NCBI GenBank assembly: GCA_029948255.1
Contig: JALIZF010001451.1
Coordinates: forward strand, 186,001-250,000
Reading direction: 5' to 3'
DNA: 64,000 nucleotides
From: Telmatactis stephensoni
Lineage: Eukaryota > Cnidaria > Anthozoa > Actiniaria > Isophelliidae
Numbering within the stretch: position 1 is the stretch's first letter; each line of letters opens with the position of its first letter. Below, piece by piece: positions 11,267 to 24,000 of this stretch. Under the pieces are notes generated by a model. It was given only the letters and a program-made list of their open reading frames with translations. It had not been told where the DNA came from and made no database searches. The translations under genes and the position numbers were made by a program.

Positions 11267-13456
11267 ATAGCGGAGCTCCCGCGCGGGCCGAAGGCCCGCG
11301 CGAGCGGAGCACCATACCTAAGAAAAAATGGTAACCCATCGAGTTGATTTTTCATGGACACACAGGGAGCCCAACGGCTGTACGTCCGTCCGTACATACA
11401 TACATACATACGTCCGTACATACGTACATACGTCCGTGTACATCGCGATGCTGATTGGCTGATTGCTTTTTGGCGCCAACTTGACGCGCGCTGACACTTT
11501 GAAAACTGAAAATTTACAAGTTTCCTTGCAGTTTTAACTTGCAAAGCTTAAAAATAGTATTCTCGAAACCTCGTAAAAATTTAGCGATTTTGATGAACAT
11601 TAATCTGTGCCAATCTTGACAGGTTAAAGCGAAAAAAACCGTACGTTTGAATTTTTTTCGGGCCTGGTGTCGTTTCAAAAACTGCTCGAAAGACGAAAGA
11701 CACAGAGGATATTTTCAAAGTTGGACGACTTTTTAGTTGGATTCGTAGTTTAAAAAAATTCCTCATAATGAATAAGTCATTGAGGATCGTGTATTCTTCG
11801 TTTCGTGAAGATGCCTTCAGTAAAGCTGCTTAAAAATCTAGCCAAAGTTGGAAATAAATCAAGAATCGTCTGCATTGAGCGTGAAACAAGGACCAGTATG
11901 CTTCGAAAAGACAACAAGGAAAGCACTTCAAGGTAAAGACCCTGGCCAGAAAATGATATCAAAAAGTCTCTTGTACCTATATTTGATCTTTTATCTTTGA
12001 TTTGGGATTGATGACTTAAAAAAAACCTTTTATGCACGTTGAACTGTGGCCAAGTTTAAAGAAACATTCGATCAAGCCTTACATGAAATGTACAACGACA
12101 TTTTGTTTTACGGTGAACTTTTTGCACTAGTTCTAATAAGCTTAATAATAAAATTAGTAAAAAAAATTGATTTTGAACTTATTTCAACCCCACTAATGTG
12201 TAAATACAGCTCAAGTTTTGGTCTGGAATTTAATTAAACAATTGACAGGAAAAAAAGAAGGAATTTTGCCATGCAAACTAGAATTGTTTAAATTATACTT
12301 TATTCATCTGGATGAAGTTGCTCAGTGAGCCCTGTGAAGCCTTAAATACAGACTGAAAATGCTTAATTCCTTGTTTTCTTGTTATTTCAATTAGCTGTTT
12401 TTATAATCACTTTAAATTGTATTATCAGTGTAATCTGGAAGAGAAAAGTGGGAGACAAGTATTCGCCTAGCTAGTGTGTCATTCTTTTCTACATTAAATA
12501 ACAAAACAAAATAACAACAACAACCACAAAAAACAAGATGTCACAAATATAGTGAAGACAGACAAATCAATATATGTTCTGTAATATTCAGGATGTCGAA
12601 AAGGTTTAATTACTTGTATCAATTTAAAAAAATGTTTTGGAGATTTTGCTTTCTATTTCTGAAAATTATGAACCCTTACAAAGTCAGTTATGAAATCTGA
12701 CAGTGAATCTGAATATTAAAATTTACTGTAACAAAGGTCACTGAGCATACAAGCCCATACAATATACAAACCAAAACCAAAACTTATTTTAAAAATGCTT
12801 TTTAAATAATCTTCATTTCAACTTTTTCAATTACCACAGGAAGCCCAATTCATTTGAATCAAGAACATAAAAAAATTAAAATTGAAATTGGAGCTTTGCT
12901 TTTAGGTAGTAGTTGTTTTGAGTTGTTTTACAATTTCATCTCAAGTCATGATTAGTGTAACCTGGAAGAGAGAATTCTTGTTTCGTGTAAAGACAACTAT
13001 TTATCAGTGTCATTCTACTCTACATAATAAAAAAAAACCAAGATGCCACAATACTGTCAAGACAGAAAAATCTAAATATAATTTTCTGCAATGTCTAATT
13101 GTTTAATTGAAGGATGTTGAATAAGGTTCAGTATTTATGTGAATGAAATCAGTTTGAGGGATTTTTGCATCCTATTTCTGAGAATTATGAAGCACTACTA
13201 CTAAGTCAATTATAAAATCTGACACAAATATCTGAACAAATATCACTATGGTCACTGAGTTGAAAGCCTTATAATTCTCAGGAGACTGAAGGGCAAGAAA
13301 TAAAGCTTGATCTATAGTCTTTATTTCAACTTTTACAACAAAATGCAATATTTGTTTGCCTATTACCACAGCAAGCCCAATTCATTTGAATCAAAAACGT
13401 CAAAATAAAACAAAGTATTTAAAATTATTATTATATTTAAATGGGAGCTCCGCTAT
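11267..13456. mobile_element. putative DNA element with ATAGCGGAGCTCCC ends
   Basis: The inverted termini ATAGCGGAGCTCCC (11267) and GGGAGCTCCGCTAT (13443-13456) bracket about 2.2 kb. Next to the left end is a GC hairpin (GCGCGGGCCGAAGGCCCGCGC). A CGTCCGTACATA microsatellite lies at 11386-11450. The 3' half is internally duplicated: about 12,365-12,905 and about 12,906-13,455 are degenerate tandem copies, each ending GGAGCT(T/C)(T/C)GCT(T/A)TTAGGTAGTA. ORFs inside (for example 12046-12237) have no transposase or RT motif. Confidence 0.55.
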
Positions 13457-13958
13457 TAGGTAGTACCTAATTTTTATATTAGTTATACGTCTTCAGCAAT
13501 GAAGTCAGACTTTGGCCGTCACGCTACAACGAGCCTGATGCAAGCTAGACTTTTAGACTTAGACTTTTTTTTAGACTTTTATTTATTTACACACTCATAT
13601 TTTCCTTTAAATAAATATTATATACATATATATACACATGACAATAATAATTACAATACAGCTACATATAATAATTTAAAATATATATAATTAAGGTTTG
13701 GGTTTTTTTTACAAGATAAAAAGATTTGCAACACAGGCAACCACTGGTTGTTGGAGTTTACGCTCCATATAAACGTACGCGTGTTATTCATTGAAAAATG
13801 TCTTGAAATTGCTACTAAGCTAAGGATTACACAAAAGACACTTCATGGAAATAAAAAAATACTAAATGGGGAGTAACATTCAGCTCTCAATGCTTCATGG
13901 GCTTCCGCTCTCCACATATAGCTCAGTCCACGAGTTATCTCCGCTATTGGCAGGTTGA
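13457..13958. other. non-coding spacer
   Basis: AT-rich with TAGACTT words (13,548-13,580) and TATATA stretches. No gene seen. Confidence 0.45.
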
Positions 13959-15674
13959 TTAAGGTGACTCAATAGAAATTCAAGAGGCATTCGGCCTTGA
14001 CAAACTTTTGGTCACAACTTTTTAGGATCGCGTTCAATTTCAATAGCTTTTTAGGAACTTTTACTCCAATTATCCAGCTACATATTGGCCTTAAGCGATT
14101 TTATTGAAGAGAACTATTTTTGGAGTAATTCCAACAAAACCTGAACCCACCGTTTAGAAATGACCCACTCTAAATCAAAATTTTGTTGGTATGAAACACA
14201 GGGAATCAAACTACAATGAATCAAACTTCAAGCTGAGTGAGTTTCACAAAAATCGTCGGAATAGAAATGCGAGGACGATTGGCTGCCAAAAGTGTACCCT
14301 AAAAGTGTTCTGAAATCATCATGAATCTTAAAGCACCCCTTGTACTCTGAGAATAACAACCACGAACCTCAAATGACAACAAAAAGGTAACTTAATGTCT
14401 GCCTAATAAAAGTGCTAAACCGATCGCCCACAGGATGGACAAGCCGTTAAAAAATATAAGCAATGTTTACAATGTTTATAAAACACTGAAAATGATCAAA
14501 AAGTTTGGACGCACTTTACTGCTAGAATTGGAAAAATTCTGTGGCGAAGCTGCTGTTTTAAAGCTAGAAACAATAAATTCAAGGTTTCATGAAACGACGG
14601 TACTGAGTTTTGTTTTTGTACACAACATATAGATCTGGAGAAATAAATTTTATAAAGTACGATATGCTGCACAAACGCTTGAAACCAGATTTCTTGCGCT
14701 TTTGTTTTGAATGCAAATGAGCTGCAATTCAAGAATGCAAACCTTTGTCAGGAGGGTGGGCATTAGTTAGTCATGGGAGATGAGGTGGCCGTGTTTATGA
14801 AAGCATCACTGAATCGGCTTTAGAAAATTGAATAAAGGATGAATTTACGGCCACCTCATCTCCCAAGGCACTCCCCTGACAAAGATGTAAATTCTTGAAT
14901 TGCAGCTCATTTGCATTCAAAACAAAAGCGCAAGAAATCTGGTTTCAAGCGTTTGTGCAGCATATCGTACTTTATAAAATTTATTTCTCCAGATCTATGT
15001 TGTGTACAAAAACAAAACTCAGTACCGTCGTTTTATGAAACCTTGAATTTATTGTTTCTAGCTTTAAAACAGCAGCTTCGCCACAGAATTTTCCCAATTC
15101 TAGCATTAAAGTGCGTCCAAACTTTTTGACCATTTTCAGTGTTTTATAAACATTATAAACATTGCTTATATTTTTTAACGGCTCGCGCGTCCTGTGGGCG
15201 ATCAGTTTTACACTTTTATTAGGCAGACATTAAGTTACCTTTTTGTTGTCATTTGAGGTTCGTGGTTGTTATTCTGAGAGCACAAGGGGTGCTTTAAGAT
15301 TCATGATGATTTCAGAACACTTTTAGGGTACACTTTTGGCGGCCAATCGTTCTCGCATTTCTATTCCGACGATTTTTGTGAAACTCACTCAGCTTGAAGT
15401 TTGATTCATTGTAGTTTGATTCCCAGTGTTTCCTCCATTTATACCAACAAAATTTTGATTTAGAGTGGGTCATTTCTAAACGGTGGGTTCAGGTTTTGTT
15501 GAAATTACTCCCAAAATAGTTCTCTTCAACAAAATCGCTTAAAGCCAATGTGTAGGTGGATAATTGGAGTAAAAGTTCCTAAAAAGCTATTGAAATTGAA
15601 CGCGATCCTAAAAAGTTGTGACCAAAAGTTTGTCAAGGCCGAATGCCTCCGGAATTTCTATTGAGTCACCTTAA
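13959..15674. mobile_element. giant foldback (palindrome) element, 1.7 kb
   Basis: The left arm 13959-14792 is repeated as reverse complement at 14847-15674 (arms about 830 bp, loop about 54 bp), with scattered substitutions and small indels. The outermost bases are TTAAGGTGACTCAATAG on the left and CTATTGAGTCACCTTAA on the right, so the insertion may use a TTAA target. Paired ORFs in each arm (14435-14632, 14496-14732, 14911-15129) are mirror images of the same non-coding sequence. If transcribed it would fold into a very long double-stranded hairpin. It lies between SLC5 first-exon copies A and B. Confidence 0.9.
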
Positions 15675-15787
15675 GCTTCTTATCGAAACTTCCCATGTCC
15701 AATGAAATTGCGAGACTGTATAGGGTTTCCCAGAGTCTCCGACAGAAGGGTGTTGGAAGGAGATTGTATCTTGCTTATACTTCGTAT

Positions 15788-15889
15788 TAGTCCAGACCCA
15801 GGCCTCTTTTTACCCCGCTCCGCTTCGGTAAAACAGAACTCTGTTTTACCGAAGCGGAGCGGGGTAAAAAGAGGCCTGGGTCTGGACTA
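15788..15889. mobile_element. terminal-only MULE-like palindrome, 102 bp, with 9-bp TSD
   Basis: A perfect palindrome made only of the outer 51 bp of the element at 4130 and its reverse complement (TAGTCCAGACCC...GGGTCTGGACTA). It is flanked by the 9-bp direct repeat ACTTCGTAT at 15779-15787 and 15890-15898. The intact duplication suggests it inserted as a minimal element or lost its interior cleanly afterwards. Confidence 0.9.
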
Positions 15890-16086
15890 ACTTCGTATAC
15901 GTACGTATATCGAGATTGTATACTTCATATACTTCTGATAAAAATCGTCATCTTGTTTTTCACGTCCTTGAATGCCCTTTGCCCTCACCTCTATGTCATT
16001 AAAACTAAATCTTGATAAGATTGTAAAAGGACGAAATCATAACTACATACTTTTATTTCTGAAGGCGCGCGCTGAAGCCGCTCTTT

Positions 16087-16831
16087 CAGGGGCGGCGGAA
16101 GCTGAAAATCTTTGGGGGGGCACTGCAATATCATATTTTACGTTATGCTGTAATGACCGCTGTTTAGTTTGATTGCAGACACGTGCGTCATAAAACAATG
16201 ACGGAGAAAGCCGAAACCGCTCGAAATTATATATAATAATACTAATAATACGCGATAGGACAACGACAAAATACAAGAACAATAGTTCAATGCGATAAAA
16301 TGTCTATACATGGTGTATACATAATAGTGTCAGTCTATTCGATTATCAAGTTTTATGATCAAGCCTCATGATCAAGTCTAATTTAGGAAAACTTCCAAAA
16401 AAGTTTTGTCTTCGTTGGTTGAACGCGATAAACTCTTCAGCAACTTTAAGTATAAAGTCAAGTTCGTCACACCTTAACTTGTACGTAGGCATTCAGTAAG
16501 TACAGCGACTACTACACCACGAGGAATCACAGGAGAAAGAAAGTACTAGAGCCCAGTCAACTCGCATTTTCTTACGACACAGGCAAATAGCTCCTAGATT
16601 CTCCTGGATGAATTTATGGTGTGTCGAAGCCATATATATAGTGTATTGCATGGCATATATTAGAAAAAATACATGGGAAATCACAACAATAAGTTAGTAA
16701 CAGTAATAGAAATCGAATTTCATGCATTTATGTTTCATGTGAACCAATATTTTGTGGGGGGCCAGGCCCCTCCAAAACATTTAGTGGGGGGGCCCGGTGC
16801 CCCCTCGGCCCCCCCGGTTCCGCCGCCCCTG
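16087..16831. mobile_element. putative hAT-like non-autonomous element, 745 bp
   Basis: Ends CAGGGGCGGCGGAA (left) and TTCCGCCGCCCCTG (right) are exact inverted repeats. CAGGGGCGG ends are common in hAT elements. No clear 8-bp target duplication remains. G-rich and C-rich tracts lie inside each end. No transposase ORF. Confidence 0.7.
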
Positions 16832-17153
16832 TGACTTTGATCGACATTCTTCAAAAACTAGAATCATTTATCATTGAAATCAGGTCTTTATTACCACCAT
16901 AAACAATTACAGATAATATTTGTCCAAATACATCACCGGCAATCATTTTGTAAATAGGTTTTTGTCTGTGTTGACTAGAACACGCTCCCTTTAGAAATAC
17001 TGCTGTTTGAACGAAGATTAGACCATTACATGTAAAGAACCTTTTTAACAATATTAAGCAAAAGAAAGTATAGACAAAAACTTATCTTCGTAGTCAATGG
17101 CACAAGCCTAAATATTTCTTTCCTGTGCAAATGGTTTTACTTTGTCTTCGAAG
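16832..17153. other. non-coding spacer
   Basis: No gene or repeat recognised. Confidence 0.4.
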
Positions 17154-17162
17154 GGTTCCAAT

Positions 17163-17588
17163 TAGTCCAGACCCAGGCCTCTTTTTACCCCGCTCCGCTT
17201 CGGTAAAACAGAGTCCAGAAGAACTTGCATGCACATGCGTTACATGAACCAATGAGACACTGTAAAATTTTGGTGTGACCTGGTTACAAAGCTATCGTTG
17301 AAGTTTAGCTGGATCAAATCAGCTATATGGGGCTCATTTTGAAAACGAATTCATCGAAGCAGTTAAGTATGCCTTCACTTGTACGAAGCACACGTTTTTA
17401 CCCAAATTGGAGCATGCAAATCCAAGCCCTGTATCAGGTATGACTTGTTAAAAGGCCTTGTAACCAGGTCGATCACACCAAAATTTTACAGTGTCTGATT
17501 GGTTCATTTAACGCATGCGCATGCAAGTTCTTCTGGACTCTGTTTTACCGAAGCGTAGCGGGGTAAAAAGAGGCCTGGGTCTGGACTA
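17163..17588. mobile_element. MULE-like foldback element, 426 bp, with 9-bp TSD (copy 2)
   Basis: Nearly identical to the element at 4130-4555 but in the reverse orientation (interior words GATCAAATCAGCTATATGGG and CCCTGTATCAGGTATGACTT). Perfect 9-bp duplication GGTTCCAAT at 17154-17162 and 17589-17597. High identity between the copies suggests recent activity. Confidence 0.9.
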
Positions 17589-18025
17589 GGTTCCAATATG
17601 CATGTGGCTACTGTCTTGTTCGTTAGGATATTTCCAATGTGCCTTTCAATCTTCAGAGTAGTTGTCAATAAAACAATTAAGAGGAGAGCGATTCACCACA
17701 CAATATCCTCAAAAATTGTCTGATGTTATATAGGTAGAGAACAGAAATGGCGCTATCGCTTCGTCGACGACCACATGTATTACTCTAGATGATGTAATGC
17801 TTTGTAGCTTGGACCACGTGGTCTGCTTTAACCAATGAAATCACCGCCAAGTGGTTTCTATTGTGCATTTTGCTGCATCTACGGAAACTTTAGCACTGCT
17901 GTTTTATGAGTCGATTTACCTACGGTAATTCGACTAAATTAATCTTTGTTGACACGACTTGGACCTCACGTGACAATGTACAAATTCTCAGTGATCTGAA
18001 GCTTTGTGTTCGCCGTGTGTTCATA
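17589..18025. other. non-coding spacer
   Basis: No exon recognised. Confidence 0.4.
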
Positions 18026-18456
18026 ATTTCTGTGAAGTTTCTAGGGTTTCACGGTGAATGTTTAAGTGTCTAACGACGTTTCGACGATCCTTGGGTCGTC
18101 TTCTTCAGGTCTGTCTGTTTTTCTTGAATATTCTTTTCAGAAGTCATTTCCATGGGTCAATGGGTGCGAATTGGTTGAGAGATGTTCTTTTGTTATGCAT
18201 TGTTTTTTCAGTCTCAATGGCATCCAGGAATTTAAAAAGAAAAAAGAAAAAGAAAATTCCTGGAGTCCATTGAGACTGAAGAAACAATGCATAACAAAAG
18301 ATCACAACCAATTCGCACACATTGACCCATGGAGAGGACTTCTAACAAGAATATTCAAGATTAAGAGACAGACCTTAAGATGACGACCCAAGGATCGTCG
18401 AAACGTCGTTAAGCACTTAAACATTCACCGTGAAACCCTAGAAACTTCACAGAAAT
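18026..18456. mobile_element. foldback element, 431 bp
   Basis: Arms of about 205 bp: ATTTCTGTGAAGTTTCTAGG...ACGACGTTTCGACGATCCTTGG on the left is mirrored by CCAAGGATCGTCGAAACGTCGT...CACAGAAAT on the right, around an A-rich core at 18236-18255. The paired ORFs at 18058-18383 are products of the hairpin, not genes. Confidence 0.88.
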
Positions 18457-18560
18457 AAAGTACAAATTCTCGTTCACTGATTAATTAATTAAAAAAAATT
18501 AAATTTGGTGCATGTGGCCATGGTTAGACGCGTCGCACTATACGTCGTATTTCTTTTTTT

Positions 18561-18888
18561 AACTTCAGTATCAGCGTTTTTATCAAGTTGTTTCTTAATC
18601 CTACATATTACATGGCCATTGAAGCATTCAGTTGTAAGATATCCAAAATAAATTATAAAAACGTAAATTTTTAGGCCGCTTTTATGAATAATGAATTGGA
18701 ATTTACAAGTTTTGGGAAAAACTGGACAAAGGAGATGCTTGACGACCAAAACAACGTTAACCCGAAGTAAGCGGCCTAAAAATTTACGTTTCTATAATTT
18801 ATGTTGGATATCTTACAATGCTTCAATAACCATGAAATGCATGTGCAGGATTAAGAAACAACTTGGTCAAAACGCTGCTATTGAAGTT
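18561..18888. mobile_element. foldback element, 328 bp
   Basis: AACTTCAGTATCAGCG...TTACGTTTTTATAATTTAT-type arms (about 117 bp) are mirrored, with CGGCCTAAAAATTTACGTTT at the inner right edge and TTGAAGTT at the outer. Flanked by TTAATTAATT-rich sequence. Confidence 0.85.
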
Positions 18889-19265
18889 AATTAATATAGA
18901 AAATTAATCGAGGGAATCTTAAGTTTTCTAGCTTTTTATAAAGAAAAGTGAAATGATAAACAAAAGATAAGAAGGCGCACCTCTATCAACTTGACCTAAA
19001 TTCATATTTCTCAAAATCGTGCGACGTAATTTTGTTCTACTTTTCTAAACGAACAGTTATTGAATGTGTCGACAGTATGAGCTCAAAAAGAAAAAAAGTT
19101 TTTTCCGAGTCGTAAAAGTAAGGTTTTCGGCCAAGTAAACTGAATGCTTGGAATTGTTTACTTTTTTGATGCGTAAAAGTTCAAGCGTAATTTGCATGCC
19201 CAAGGATGACATTTGCACATTTACATCTCAACAGTATCAAAAGCGTCTAACACGGAATAACTCTA

Positions 19266-19560
19266 TTGAAGTGCTTTGTCCGCGACTAAACAACCAGCGA
19301 GAGTCGCCGACTAGTTTAGCCTTTTCATCGCATTTTACAAAATGGCCAACGCCGTATATCAGCCTCGTGGACTAGAACTCTGGGACATAGTGGTTGTGAT
19401 ATTATATCTGGTTGTTATACTTGCAATTGGGATATACGTAAGTTATTGCTCGTACAAATGTTCTTGTACACAGCACGGGGGTCAGAGATTTGGCTCATAT
19501 TCTTGTCGCGTGTCTTTCCAAATAATACTAAGCATGGTTTTCACGAGGACCACAAATATG
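19266..19560 (+). repeat. SLC5 first-exon block, copy B (segmental duplicate)
   Basis: From GCTTTGTCCGCGACTAAACA to about ACCACAAATATGCC this block matches 27975-28265 closely, covering 5' flank, exon and the start of the intron. Copy A (8454) shares only the exon and the intron part. The block therefore contains a duplicated candidate promoter/5' UTR. Confidence 0.85.
19342..19437 (+). CDS. SLC5 cotransporter first exon, copy B (alternative first exon)
   Basis: 32 codons from ATG (context ACAAAATGG) to the donor ATATAC|GTAAGT, phase 0. It encodes the same peptide as copy C ([20 protein letters not shown], then [12 protein letters not shown]). It could splice to the exon at 30735 over an 11-kb intron. 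Confidence 0.72.
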
Positions 19561-19756
19561 CCTAATTTGCAGTCGGACAAAGATTTTTGTTTTTGTTTCT
19601 CGAGACAAGACATCCAATTACATGTTTAATTCTTTCGTTCTACTCGACAGAAGGACAATTGAAAATTGAATTCTGCATTGATGCGGACAATTTGTCAGAT
19701 AACGACAGTTTAATTAATGTATATTTTCATTCTCCGCAAAGAATGATCCGGCAGAA

Positions 19757-20742
19757 TAGTAATATATCCTCACTGCATACTCATTAACTCATCGTATAAT
19801 TAAGTTATGGGAGGAGTCCGCGACTGATGAGGTAATAAGCATGTAATAAGGATATTGGCAAGTCAGTTTTGAGTTTGTTTTGCTTGGTGAAATTCCGGGT
19901 TTGTGTAATGAACCGCCGTATTCTCCTGTGGGACAGATTTTTATTATATATTTTTTTTAATTTTTTTAATTTTTTTTTAAAAACGGCCGAAAAAGGATGC
20001 CCATGAGTTCCGAATTAGATAAAACTTGTAGTCGGAAACCTAATCTACAGCATCAACCACTATTGCCTAACAACCTCCCTCGTTGGAGACTTGGACTGCG
20101 GGTTGATCATAGATTGTAAAGAAAACGCTTCCCTACTGTAATTTATGCTGCAAAGAAGGTATAACTAAACGAAAACGTTTCTGGTTGAAATATGACGAAA
20201 TTGCTGTTATTTTCGAGGAGCACAATGTCTAGTCGAATTCAATAACTTATTCCCTCTTAGGGATAACTTTTGGGGTTAAAAGGCAATAGAAATTCTATGT
20301 AGGGTACATAGCAAATTGGTAGCTATATTGGCTGTGTTTGCAATGGTTGGTTGAAAATGGCCATGCATTAAGAAAATCTTAGAGTCGAGGATAACGGGAA
20401 AAGGCTATTGTCTTAATAGAGGCAATCCCTTCAATGATTTGGGGGACACTGGAGGAAGACAAAGGCTGCACACATAACAAGCAAATCGACTTCAACATTC
20501 AATGGTTCTGGTCCATGCCACACTAGCGTTGATTAGGAATCTAGAGCTAGGCTCCTTCGGCTTGAGGCCAACACTTAGCAAAACACAACTCAAAACTAGT
20601 GCATAGACTGGTCAACCGCCACCAGGGGAGGTGGGTGGGGTCGCGAAAGTTCACTTTGTGCCGGCGTATCTTGAAGTGACCACTCCTAGATCGAGCAGGC
20701 TTATTTATACTCTGAGCTAATTAATTATGCAGTGAGAATAGT
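19757..20742. mobile_element. unclassified repeat element, unit 1 of a tandem pair
   Basis: Begins with TAATATATCCTCACTGCATA plus about 45 further bases and ends with a block of about 100 bp (20643-20742, GTGCCGGCGTATCTTGAAGT ... TATGCAGTGAGAATAG). The next unit has the same ends but a different, longer interior. CTCACTGCATA at the start and TATGCAGTGAG at the end form a short inverted repeat. Confidence 0.55.
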
Positions 20743-20971
20743 AATATATCCTCACTGCATACTCATTAACTCATCGTATAATTAAGTTATGGGAGGAGTC
20801 CGCTCCTGCCCTCACCAATACACCATGCATACGTTTATCAGGGCCACAGCCCAAATGGACTAAAACAATCACCGCCTAAGAACTTCCCACTTTCCTACAG
20901 AAGATTCCCATAATCTGAACCGCTCGAGTTATCAACGATTAGCCGACCTGCTTGCTACTAGGGCCTTCCAC

Positions 20972-21052
20972 AGCTTAGTAGTTAGGGCATCGGACCAGTA
21001 ATCTGAAATTGTAGGTTCAATCTCCGTTGGGGGCGTGGATTAGCCCCAGTCT
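20972..21052 (+). repeat. degraded tRNA-derived (SINE head) segment
   Basis: A-box-like TAGTAGTTAGGGCATCGG and B-box-like GGTTCAATCTCC are spaced as in a tRNA, but the arms do not pair well. Probably a SINE fragment, not a tRNA gene. Confidence 0.4.
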
Positions 21053-24000
21053 TCATTGATCAAACATATATTACCTACTAACTTCCCACTACTCTCTCCA
21101 TTACTCAGATTCCAACTCCGAAAATCCGCACTCGCAACCAGCACTCTCTCCTCTTTAATTTGCCAGTTATCACTGCATCGTTAGCAGTCTGCCAAATGCA
21201 AACAGTAATAATACCAATTGAACTAGAATTGGAAATAAGATTCATAGTGTCTCAAATTATCAAGGGTACTCGTAAGACTGACGCCAAAAGTAGAGAAATT
21301 ACTCTTAGAAACCACCACTCACAACAAGTGGGCGTGTACGGACCGCTCTTGTCCAGCTAAACTGGCTAGCAAGACATTGCTTTTCGTAAAGAGCCATGTG
21401 CAGTCCACTACTGGTGGGTTAATTATGCTTGCCGCAAAACCAAACTATTTGCAAACAGGTGAAACGTTTAAGGAATCCGAGTTGGCCAGAATGCTAGAAC
21501 ATCAAGTCCAAAGAAAACCGATCTGTAATAGGACTTTCTATATTGCTGATAGTAGGTGAAACGTAGAGTAGCGGCCGGAAAAGGGAACCAACAAACGAAG
21601 AAAAACGCGATTCAAACTGATAAACAAAAAAACAAAAAAAAAACAACGCCAATTTCCCGGCCAACAGGCCCAATCTACCCTAAAGCAGGAACAAAAATTT
21701 CCCCACCCATGGTCCAACTGACTTATCACGCGAAATTAAAAATCCGTTCGACGGATGAATCATAAACAAAAATGTAAAAGTCAGCAACGGTAACTCCAAG
21801 ACCGGATGCACCTAGGTGGAATGTAGAACCGAGAAAACTATTCACTGAACCTAACAAAGGCAAATAAGAATGTGAAAAGGCCTTCTAGCTTTCGCGTTCG
21901 AGTCTTCTCACTTTCTTTTGTCCCGGCGAGAATGCGCGTACGAGGTATTTGGAAAATGACCTTGAGAATATGAGCATGTAAAGACGTCATTTCACCTGGT
22001 AGAAAGATGCAGGAAACCCGCAGAGCTTGGTCCCTCCGTATGTCAATTTGGAAAGAGTGCAAGAAGAGCTGAAGCAACATAACATCCGAGTTGCTCGGAT
22101 CGACCTAGTGGCCAAAGTGTCCCCACTTACGTCCTGCATGAGAGCGCTGAAGTCGTGGCGAGGCAGTACAAGAAACAGGCACAAGAGGCTTCCCTTGGAC
22201 AGAATGGCTATTATTAATCTAAAATGGAGGCCGGGATGATAACTGGATGAGCTTCCGCTAAATTGGTTTATGATCTAGAGACAAATTTAATGCCATAAGA
22301 TTGATCGGTGTTAAGTTAGAGTGCACGCCATATATTCCGAGAAAGAATTACTAACCAATTAGTGCACAATAGTATTTAGTTATCGACAAACTAAGAAATT
22401 CACCCAGGCGTAAACTATAGGTGCAAACAAATACAAAAGGCGAAAATGAAGTTGGGCATACATTTTATTCTTGCGCATAAATCCTTCTAAAAGTCAAGAC
22501 ACAAGACACATCTATAAGTCTAAGATAACGACAAAGAAGCAAATCAAATTTTGTTCTATCCACACTTTATTGTTCCAGGGCTGAAAAATCAAGACCCAAA
22601 ACGCAAAATACACAAGAGACAAGAGGCAAATGAAATGGTTTCCTACTCCATTTATTAAGCTCTTGAAGCTAAACAACGGCACAAGACGCAAATAAAACTT
22701 GTAGTTTCGAAGACATTTTATTCTTAATTATATACGGACACAAGAAGTCAGCAAAAATGAAAGTAATCTCATTTTATTCCTCAAGCGGCCTTCCTGCACA
22801 ATGACTTGTCACTGTCGTTTCTTCATTCCTTGCTTAGACAAATTCAACAAAAAGAAAAAACAAACAAAACAAAAAACAAACGCAGAAACGTAGTTAAATG
22901 TACCTCTCAACCTTTTCCGCATGTGCTTCAGTTTTGTCTTTCGTTTGACTGTTCTGCTTCAGTGATATTAACTAGTTTGTATATAATAGCGGCATGCAAT
23001 GACGGAGATGCCCAATACAAATCAAGTTTTATTTCACGGATATATATGACATGTACTCTATTCTAAGCTTGAATTCTAAAGAGAAGATAGCAAAATCTCT
23101 TGCGTGCTATCCCGGATATAACGTATATAGTTGTTGCTATACACTCTCTGTAAATCCTGCTAAAAATTCTACTACTTTGACATGAACATTTTGCGCTGTC
23201 TTCGCTGAGTTTAAATGTGTCGTGACGAGACGTTTGTTCCTTAAATTACGACACAATGTGTGTTTAAGGTCAAAATATGCTATGAACCAAATGCGTTTAT
23301 TACTGACCAAATTCTAGCCTTCCGGAGAACACGAGTTTCAATCTGGGGTAATAAGCTTTGAATGGGCGAGTACATTATTAGACTAACCGTTTAGTGAAAT
23401 GCTGCGAGCAGAAAACAGCGGACGGTGTATCCACGTTAGCAGAACTGTTCCTCTAAAACTCAAAAAAGGAACACAGCATGCTTTCTCTAATATATCAAAT
23501 TTTCCTTGTCTATCTCCTCTCATTTTGATACTCGACTTTTTCAAAAATGTACGTTTTTGCTAGGGATTAGTATGGGACTTTAATCTGTGAAGTCAATAAT
23601 CTTAAATCTTGATATGGCATTAAAACGTATTCCATCACCTTGCCATGTATTCCATATCTATGTTATACACACTACTGCAGGATCCACTACAGCGAATTAA
23701 AGACGGAATGAGATGATTCATAAACACCTATAAACCCCGAATGCAAATTCCTCGCACCCAAAAATGCAACCTGGAAAAGGTTGTTATGAAGGTATAGACC
23801 TTTTTAACATCAACTTGTCTCCAAGAAATTGACCTCGCATCCTGAGGTTCTCTAGAATGACGAACTTAGGTAGCAATTTAGGTAGCCATAGGGGCCAACA
23901 GAGGGTAGGGTCCCCGGGAAAGAAAACAAGGCGGTATGCCCTGTAAACGATAGACAGTTGTATAAACGATGCTCAACATAAGAGGCTCAATTTACCTTGT

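Noticed and set aside
14435..15129. Mirror ORFs that look like a duplicated gene
   Set aside because: They are the two arms of the palindrome, lack domains, and differ in frame and length.
18058..18383. Overlapping 71- and 105-codon ORFs
   Set aside because: They lie in a foldback element and have no recognisable motif.
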